Shown here piece by piece: positions 59,105-64,000 of a stretch of DNA of 64,000 nucleotides. The position numbers and the translations under genes were made by a program. Within the stretch, counting starts at the first letter, position 1. Every line of letters starts with the position of its first letter. The notes under the pieces were generated by a model, which searched no databases, was not told the DNA's origin, and was given only the letters and a program-made list of their open reading frames with translations. Source of the DNA: Ruminococcaceae bacterium UBA6845 (GTDB lineage Bacteria > Bacillota > Clostridia > Oscillospirales > Acutalibacteraceae); assembly GCA_002449395.1 (NCBI GenBank), contig DKDP01000028.1:17391-81390 (forward strand). Reading direction: 5' to 3'.

Positions 59105-60124
59105 TTATACATCGTCGTCCCAGTTGTCGTCTTCCTCGAAGTCCTTATTCATAGCCTCACGAACAGCGGCGATGATACCGTTGCAGTCGATGCCGAGCAT
59201 TGACATAATGTCCTCGTGGAGACCGATAGGAGCAAACTTATCCTGGAGACCGAGACGGGTGAATGCGCAGCCCTTACCTGCTTCAGCCATAACCTCGGCA
59301 ACAGCGCCGCCGAGACCGCCGAGAACAGTGTGATCCTCAACAGTGATGATACGGCGAGTATCCATAACTGCCTTAAGAACAGCTTCCTTGTCGATGGGCT
59401 TGATTGTGTGCATATCAAGAACACGAACCTTAAGTCCGTCAGCTTCCTCGAGGAACTTAGCCGCCTGGTAAGCCTGGAATACGCAGGAACCGCAAGCGAT
59501 AACAGTGATGTCTGTACCCGGGTTAACCTCGATAGCCTTGCCTACCTCAAACTTGTACTCACGGGGATAATCCTTGCCGTAAAGAGTACGGTCGAAACCA
59601 CGGTTGATACGGATGTAGTAAGGACCGAAGTTCTCGTAAGCCGCCTTAACTGCTTCTGCTGTCTCGATACCGTCAGCGGGGCAGATGAGAGTGATGTTCG
59701 GCATTGAACGGATAACTGCCATATCGCAGATAGCGTGGTGAGTTGAACCCGCCTGACCGAAAGATGTACCCGAATGGGTAGCAATGATCTTTGCGTTAAC
59801 GTTCTGATAGCAGATATCTGTGTGAATCTGATCAGCAGAACGAAGTGATGCGAATGTTGAGAAAGTTGAAACGAAGGGAACAAGTCCGGCCTTAGCCATA
59901 CCTGCTGCCATACCGAACATATTCTGCTCGGCAATACCTACGTTGAAGAAACGATCAGGAAATTCCTTGCCGAATACACCGATCTTTGTGGATCCTGCAA
60001 GGTCAGCCGAAAGACCGACGATTTCCTTATGCTCACGACCGAGGTCAACAAGTGTCTGGCCGTAGATTTCCGCTGTTGAAAGCTCTGTGGATTCAAGAGC
60101 TGTATATGAAAGTCCGCCTGCCAT
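59105..60124 (-). CDS. Transketolase, C-terminal subunit
   Basis: A 339-residue protein holding the Pyr and C-terminal domains of a split transketolase. The catalytic Glu is in NVGIAEQNMFGMAAGMA (about 82-98); FVSTFSTFASLRSADQI (about 104-120) and HSGTSFGQAGSTHHAICDMA (about 136-155) are transketolase-like; the C-terminal domain has ITVIACGSCVFQAYQAAKFL. An acidic tail (DFEEDDNWDDDV) is extra. The start overlaps the stop of the N-terminal subunit gene by one base. It acts with that subunit as a heterotetramer on sugar phosphates, but context suggests a special substrate. Confidence 0.92.
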   Translation of the reverse strand: MAGGLSYTALESTELSTAEIYGQTLVDLGREHKEIVGLSADLAGSTKIGVFGKEFPDRFFNVGIAEQNMFGMAAGMAKAGLVPFVSTFSTFASLRSADQIHTDICYQNVNAKIIATHSGTSFGQAGSTHHAICDMAVIRSMPNITLICPADGIETAEAVKAAYENFGPYYIRINRGFDRTLYGKDYPREYKFEVGKAIEVNPGTDITVIACGSCVFQAYQAAKFLEEADGLKVRVLDMHTIKPIDKEAVLKAVMDTRRIITVEDHTVLGGLGGAVAEVMAEAGKGCAFTRLGLQDKFAPIGLHEDIMSMLGIDCNGIIAAVREAMNKDFEEDDNWDDDV

Positions 60125-60993
60125 TATTTTGCCTCCTTTTCTACACGAGCAATACGCTTCTCATAATGCTTCTTAAGGCTTTCCTTAGCCTCTTTATACT
60201 TAGCCTCATCAACTGCGCCGTAATGCCAGTGATAATCGTCCTCCATAAAGTCGATACCCTCGCCCTTGATGGTGTTAGCGATGATCATAACGGGAGCGTC
60301 GGGCTCGCCGAGAGCGTAGTCGATTGCGTCTGAAAGCTCCATCATATTGTGACCGTCAATGTCAAATACGTGGAAGCCGAATGCACGCCACTTGTCAGCA
60401 AAAGGCTCAAGGGGCATAACATCCTCTGTACGGCCGTCGATCATACACTTGTTACGGTCAACGAACGAAATAACGTTTGTTGCGTGGAAAGCGTTGATTG
60501 ACATAGCTGCCTCCCAGTTTGAACCCTCGTCGCACTCGCCGTCGCCGAGGATACAGTAAGTCTTGTAATCCTTGCCGAGAACACGTGCTGCAAGAGCGGT
60601 ACCGAGAGCGATTGAAAGTCCGTGACCGAGAGAACCTGTTGAAGCGTCAACACCTACAACCTTGTTGGAGTCAAGATGGATACCCATCTTTGAGTTTGTG
60701 AGGTTGAAAGTCTTGAGCTGCTCGGGATCGTTGTAACCGAAGTCACAAAGAACAGGAGCATAAGCGATTCCCGAATGACCCTTTGAAAGGATAAAACGGT
60801 CTCTGTCCTCCCAGTTGGGATCGTCCTTTTTGATGTTGAGGTACTTGTGGTAGAGAATGGTCAACATATCCATAACGCTCATACCGCCGCCGATGTGGCC
60901 GCTGCCTGCCCAGAATGTTGTGTCAAGGCAGAGGTTACGAAGCTCAAAAGCCTTTTTCTCAAGAGCCAACCATTCCTGTTTGGTCAATGCCAT
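60124..60993 (-). CDS. Transketolase, N-terminal (TPP-binding) subunit
   Basis: A 289-residue protein equal to the first half of transketolase. GSGHIGGGMSVMDMLTILYH (about 31-50) and FILSKGHSGIAYAPVL (about 67-82) carry the conserved His residues. The thiamine diphosphate/Mg motif is GDGECDEGSNWEAAMSINAF (about 150-169) with the closing N in FVDRNKC. GGAGG precedes the start. Together with the overlapping downstream gene it makes a full enzyme. It sits in an operon with an aminotransferase and two SCP2-like proteins rather than in a pentose-phosphate cluster. Confidence 0.93.
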   Translation of the reverse strand: MALTKQEWLALEKKAFELRNLCLDTTFWAGSGHIGGGMSVMDMLTILYHKYLNIKKDDPNWEDRDRFILSKGHSGIAYAPVLCDFGYNDPEQLKTFNLTNSKMGIHLDSNKVVGVDASTGSLGHGLSIALGTALAARVLGKDYKTYCILGDGECDEGSNWEAAMSINAFHATNVISFVDRNKCMIDGRTEDVMPLEPFADKWRAFGFHVFDIDGHNMMELSDAIDYALGEPDAPVMIIANTIKGEGIDFMEDDYHWHYGAVDEAKYKEAKESLKKHYEKRIARVEKEAK

Positions 60994-61027
60994 AAGAGTT
61001 TTCCTCCCTGTTTTTATTCTTTTTTTA

Positions 61028-61056
61028 TCACGGGCGGCAAGCTCAGCCGCCCGTGA
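61028..61056 (-). other. Intercistronic hairpin between aminotransferase and transketolase genes
   Basis: A very stable stem, TCACGGGCGGC/GCCGCCCGTGA, seven-base loop. On the coding (minus) strand it is followed by A-rich, not T-rich, sequence, so it is unlikely to stop transcription. A processing or mRNA-stability function is more plausible. Confidence 0.55.
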
Positions 61057-61081
61057 GCAAGTTGATTATCTTATCTGAAAC

Positions 61082-62347
61082 TTAAAAAGCCTCAGGATGA
61101 TCCTTTTTAACAACCTTGAATGCCTCGTCGGCTACCTCGATCGTATGCTTGATATCGGCATCCGAAAGAGCATAGTTGATGAAGTGGTTGTGGTGACCTG
61201 CGAAGAAAATGCCTCTCTTGACGCACTCTGCGATCCAAGCCTGATGGAGCATCATTGTGTCGTCGTTGGCAATTCTGAGGTAGAAGAGTGACGGCTCACC
61301 GGAAACAACAAGGTCAAATCCGTTGTTCTTTCCTGCTTCCTTAAGACCGTCTGTGAGCTTCTTGCCCTTTTCCATAAGGATTGACGGGAGATTGAGCTCT
61401 CTCATCTTCTTAATGTTTGCGATACCTGCCGCAAAGGGGATTGCGCTCATCCAGTAGGAGCCTGTATATGACATACCCGAAACGGCGTCCTTGAGGAAAT
61501 CCTTACCGCAGAGGCAGGATACGTTCCAGCCGTTAGCGATAGCCTTACAGAAGCAGATCATATCAGCTTCAAAGCCGTAGTAGTGGTCGGAACCCGCAAG
61601 GTCAAGACGGAAGCCTGCACGAACGTCATCGACGATAAGTACGATGCCCTTCTCTGTGCAAAGGTTACGAACCTTCTGCCAGTAGCCGTCTGCCGGAAGC
61701 TGGTTGTCAAAATAGTTACCGTGAAGGTAAGGAGTTGAGATGAATGCAGCGATTTCGCCGTCATTCTCATTGACGAGCTTCTCAAGAGCGTCAAAGTCGT
61801 TCCAGTCAACATAGAGGTTGTTGGCAACGTCCTCGGGAAGAATGCCCGGATAGTCGATCTTCTGAACGACTGCGGAAACACCGTGATAGAAGCCGTTAAC
61901 GAAGATGATCTTCTTTCTGTGGGTTGCGTTACGTGCAGCCATGATAGCGAGCGTTGTAACGTCGTTACCGTTCTTTGCGAAGAAAGCCCAGTCGGCGGTG
62001 TTAACCGTGTCAACCATAAGCTCTGCAAGCTCAACCATCTTGTAGGACGGAGAGGTTACGCAGTTGCCGAGCTTAGCCTGCTCAAGAGCAGCCTTGTCAA
62101 CATCGGGATCGCCGTAACCGAGAATGTTTGGACCGTATGCGCACATATAGTCGATGAACTTGTTGCCGTCAACATCCCAGAAGTATGTGCCCTTAGCCTT
62201 CTCGGAGAAGAAAGGCCATGCGCTTACGGGAATGAAGTTACCTTCAGCCGGGCCGAGATGACCGTAAACACCTGAAGGGATTACTTTGATAGCACGGTCG
62301 AACCACTCACGGCTCTTGTCGTACTGATTAATTTTGAAATTAGCCAT
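61082..62347 (-). CDS. Class III PLP-dependent aminotransferase, glutamate-1-semialdehyde aminomutase-like
   Basis: A 421-residue aminotransferase of the GSA-aminomutase branch. VIPSGVYGHLGPAEGNFIPV (about 21-40), DVDGNKFIDYMCAYGPNILG (about 58-77) and FAKNGNDVTTLAIMAARN (about 126-143) are typical. The Asp that binds the PLP ring nitrogen is in VLIVDDVRAGFR (about 240-251), and the PLP Lys is in FCKAIANGW (about 270-278). It is not in a haem-synthesis cluster and has a long SCP2-like gene upstream and split transketolase downstream. It may aminate a keto sugar or keto lipid made by the transketolase; this is inference. Confidence 0.87.
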   Translation of the reverse strand: MANFKINQYDKSREWFDRAIKVIPSGVYGHLGPAEGNFIPVSAWPFFSEKAKGTYFWDVDGNKFIDYMCAYGPNILGYGDPDVDKAALEQAKLGNCVTSPSYKMVELAELMVDTVNTADWAFFAKNGNDVTTLAIMAARNATHRKKIIFVNGFYHGVSAVVQKIDYPGILPEDVANNLYVDWNDFDALEKLVNENDGEIAAFISTPYLHGNYFDNQLPADGYWQKVRNLCTEKGIVLIVDDVRAGFRLDLAGSDHYYGFEADMICFCKAIANGWNVSCLCGKDFLKDAVSGMSYTGSYWMSAIPFAAGIANIKKMRELNLPSILMEKGKKLTDGLKEAGKNNGFDLVVSGEPSLFYLRIANDDTMMLHQAWIAECVKRGIFFAGHHNHFINYALSDADIKHTIEVADEAFKVVKKDHPEAF

Positions 62348-62361
62348 TTTTCGTATCCCCC

Positions 62362-63120
62362 TTATGCAAGATAGAGACCGACTCTGTCAAGGATTCGGTT
62401 CATATTATCGAGCATGTTAATCATGCCGTTCATTGTGATAGTACCCTCGCCGATCTTAGCCATAGCGCTGACCTTGCCGTTGAAGAGGTCGTTTGCGAGC
62501 TGCATTGAGCCGAACTCCATAACCGCACGGGGATCTTCGGGAGCCTTTTTGATTGTAACAAGGTGACCGTTCTTAGCGTGGATTGTAGCCTTCGGGCCGC
62601 CCTTGATGGACATCATAATGTCACCGTCAACGATATGCTCTGCGGAGAACTTACCGATCTTATCGTAGTTACCGATCTGAGAGATGGCAACGGTGATTGT
62701 GTAGAACATAAGAGTTGTGCTCATTCTGAAGAACTCTTCGTCCTTGAGGTCTTCCTCACTCGGACGCATATAGTTGGTGAGAATGTCTGTGAGCTTAGTG
62801 AATGTGTTCAAAAGGAACTTTATATGCAGGAAACCTTTTGAGGGAATAGGTGTAACTGTTCCGTCGATAAGACCGTTGAACTTCTCGCAGGAAGAGAACG
62901 GGAGCTTAACGTCGCAGTCTGTACAGCCCTGCTCCATACGGCATCTGCCGTTTTTGAATGTGAGTGTTGCCGACGGACCGTCCTTAACCTCAAAGCCGAT
63001 TGTGATAGGCTTAATATCAGCTACAAGGGCGCTTGCTTTCGGATCGAGCTCGCACAGGTTTTCAAGTGTACCGAGCACGGCATACATATTGATGTATGCA
63101 AGTGTTTTTGCATCTGTCAA
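62362..63120 (-). CDS. SCP2-like two-repeat protein A
   Basis: A 252-residue soluble protein, TTG start at 63120, eight bases after AAGGAGG. The longer reading frame to 63177 is ruled out because it runs into the promoter. Two SCP2-like modules are visible: about residues 38-115 (ITIGFEVKDGPSATLTFKNG, VKLPFSSCEKFNGLIDGTV) and about 170-250 (DIMMSIKGGPKATIHAKNG, AVMEFGSMQLANDLFNGKVS, GTITMNGMINMLDNM). Both repeats show strand, turn with Gly, strand, then a helix with NxLF/FNG. First gene of the five-gene operon and paralogous in layout to the last gene. A carrier for a hydrophobic or CoA-linked intermediate is a possible role. Confidence 0.68.
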   Translation of the reverse strand: MTDAKTLAYINMYAVLGTLENLCELDPKASALVADIKPITIGFEVKDGPSATLTFKNGRCRMEQGCTDCDVKLPFSSCEKFNGLIDGTVTPIPSKGFLHIKFLLNTFTKLTDILTNYMRPSEEDLKDEEFFRMSTTLMFYTITVAISQIGNYDKIGKFSAEHIVDGDIMMSIKGGPKATIHAKNGHLVTIKKAPEDPRAVMEFGSMQLANDLFNGKVSAMAKIGEGTITMNGMINMLDNMNRILDRVGLYLA

Positions 63121-63167
63121 GGTGCATTCCTCCTTATCGCTTTTATTCAAAGCATATTTACCATTAC

Positions 63168-63196
63168 ATTGTACCAAATAAAACTGTCAAAGTCAA
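63168..63196 (-). promoter_or_regulatory. Promoter of the SCP2-like/aminotransferase/transketolase operon
   Basis: On the minus strand TTGACT (63191-63196) and TACAAT (63168-63173) with a 17-base spacer. It is about 50 bases before the TTG start. The rest of 63200-63342 is AT-rich with no clear site. Confidence 0.8.
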
Positions 63197-63342
63197 ATGA
63201 ATTTGACCAAAAAATAACAATTTTTTGTTAATTTATTATGTCTTTTTATGACTTCTGTTTAAATATTTTCTATGAAAGAATTACAAAAATATCTTTTTAC
63301 CGTGATTTTGCGGTTAAATTTAACAAACATTATCAACAATCT

Positions 63343-64000
63343 TTATTCCTGACTTTCCTCGGCTTCATTTCCGAGGACAAAAATTCCGTTTGTCTTTTCC
63401 CTGCCGCAGGGGAGAATTACGGGAGAGGCGAGCGAATAAACATCCGTGCACATATCCTCAAGGGCAAAGACGTGGCGTCCGTACTCATCAAGATTATCGA
63501 AATCCGACGCCTTTGTGACGATCGGCTTTGTTGCCTTTTCTTTTGCCTCTTTGAGAATCTCCTTACCCTTGTCGTTCATTGCGAGGATGTGAAGATACGG
63601 CGGTTCGCCCTTGTAGTCGTCGGCGACAAAGCCCATAAAGGCGTGAAGTACAATTCTGCGGATTCTTGCGTGTGAATAGCGCTTTGTCTTGGCAAGCTGA
63701 TAAAGCTCCTCAAGCGAGCTTGCTTTCAGTGCGGCATCGTGGATTCTGTACTCGATTCCCTCGCTGACATCGGGAGAAAGTCCGATATCCTCGGCGCTGA
63801 GCTGACGCATACAGCAGAGAATACTGAACTCGAGCTTTGATCCGGGGCATGGGGCAAGATTATTTTCTTCCTCACGGTGATAAATGTCCGCCACCGACTG
63901 AGGAACATACATTTCCCACTCCTTGTCACCGTCAAGCATCATTCTTCGGATATCCGACGCACAGGCAAAGTTGTCGCTTCTCATAAGCGAATCGTGAGCG
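63343..64000 (-). CDS. tmcAL: tRNA(Met) cytidine acetate ligase-like protein, partial
   Basis: The C-terminal ~218 residues of a longer protein; the frame stays open to the window end, so the 5' part is outside. AHDSLMRSDNFACASDIRRM near the edge, IEYRIHDAALKASSLEEL and KTKRYSHARIRRIVLHAFMG match the second half of the TmcAL (YlbM, DUF795) family, which makes N4-acetylcytidine at the wobble base of elongator tRNA-Met from acetate and ATP. The nucleotidyltransferase motif expected near the N terminus cannot be checked. It ends about 150 bases before the promoter of the SCP2-like operon. Confidence 0.85.
   Translation of the reverse strand, partial: AHDSLMRSDNFACASDIRRMMLDGDKEWEMYVPQSVADIYHREEENNLAPCPGSKLEFSILCCMRQLSAEDIGLSPDVSEGIEYRIHDAALKASSLEELYQLAKTKRYSHARIRRIVLHAFMGFVADDYKGEPPYLHILAMNDKGKEILKEAKEKATKPIVTKASDFDNLDEYGRHVFALEDMCTDVYSLASPVILPCGREKTNGIFVLGNEAEESQE

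Noticed and set aside
59105..60993. Sulfoquinovose (sulfo-transketolase) pathway as explanation of the split transketolase
   Set aside because: No sulfoquinovosidase, sulfo-sugar isomerase, reductase or sulfonate exporter is nearby, and the aminotransferase and SCP2-like genes do not fit.
61028..61056. Terminator splitting the five-gene operon
   Set aside because: The hairpin is not followed by T residues on the coding strand.
61082..62347. Haem/tetrapyrrole role (hemL) for the aminotransferase
   Set aside because: Motifs fit the wider class III/GSA branch, but no other tetrapyrrole gene is near and the operon context is different.
63120..63177. Upstream extension of SCP2-like protein A to an ATG at 63177
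   Set aside because: The extension overlaps the -10 box; AAGGAGG with TTG at 63120 is the better start.
1..64000. CRISPR array, prophage or insertion sequence
   Set aside because: No regularly spaced direct repeats, phage structural or integrase genes, or transposase frames were found.

Overview
The window looks like chromosome of a low-to-mid GC anaerobic Firmicute of the class Clostridia, most likely an Oscillospirales/Ruminococcaceae-type gut anaerobe. Pointers are a complete rnfCDGEAB complex, a single-chain Fe-S L-serine dehydratase, a heterodimeric (split) transketolase, Bce-type peptide-detoxification modules, strong AGGAGG ribosome binding sites, frequent GTG/TTG starts, and an intergenic palindromic repeat family at the left edge that resembles repeats I know from Oscillospiraceae genomes. 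No phage, transposase, CRISPR array or rRNA operon was seen. Gene ends tile closely and most operons are bounded by intrinsic terminators.

Layout. 1-350: palindromic intergenic repeats. 386-3450: autoregulated TetR / membrane protein / ABC-2 exporter operon with a perfect operator. 3521-3681: tRNA-Leu(UAG). 3739-8721: two K+ uptake systems in one operon (KtrB-KtrA then TrkA-TrkH). 8727-13452: exonuclease, unknown small protein plus MFS carrier, a long PRPP synthetase, and a CDF metal exporter downstream of MscS. 13466-20275: MscS, then a cluster of secreted or cytosolic phosphoesterases (PHP, two purple-acid-phosphatase-like enzymes), an FHA protein, an AbrB-like regulator and two tandem promoter-driven amphipathic microproteins. 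20395-27455: two paralogous secreted proteins of unknown function bracketing an ABC exporter, a YhcH protein and an amino-acid ABC importer whose binding protein looks circularly permuted. 27530-30402: L-rhamnose isomerase and a GPH symporter. 30451-37579: ApbE / NusG-II / Gx transporter / Rnf operon, the main energy-conserving ferredoxin:NAD+ oxidoreductase. 37668-43124: a Cys-Gly microprotein, then a glycerol kinase gene with a leader terminator followed by malate/lactate dehydrogenase-like, malic enzyme and ketopantoate reductase-like genes. 43156-50506: tRNA-Leu(GAG), serine dehydratase, a PyrE-like protein, asd-dapA, and queA-tgt-yajC. 50507-55753: a Bce-type module (response regulator, histidine kinase, ABC ATPase, permease, two small accessory proteins) with a TTACA-N4-TGTAA operator. 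55805-58257: a small AT-richer islet with a glycosyltransferase, a membrane microprotein and a BspA-like surface protein. 58277-63196: an unrecognised five-gene operon (two proteins each with two SCP2-like repeats, a class III aminotransferase and both halves of a transketolase). 63343-64000: the 3' part of a TmcAL-like gene.

The strongest candidates for undescribed biology are the SCP2-like/aminotransferase/split-transketolase operon, the tandem amphipathic microproteins at 18.06-18.60 kb, the permuted substrate-binding protein at 23.8 kb, and the two paralogous secreted proteins at 20.4 and 26.3 kb. Function for these is inference from sequence pattern and context only.
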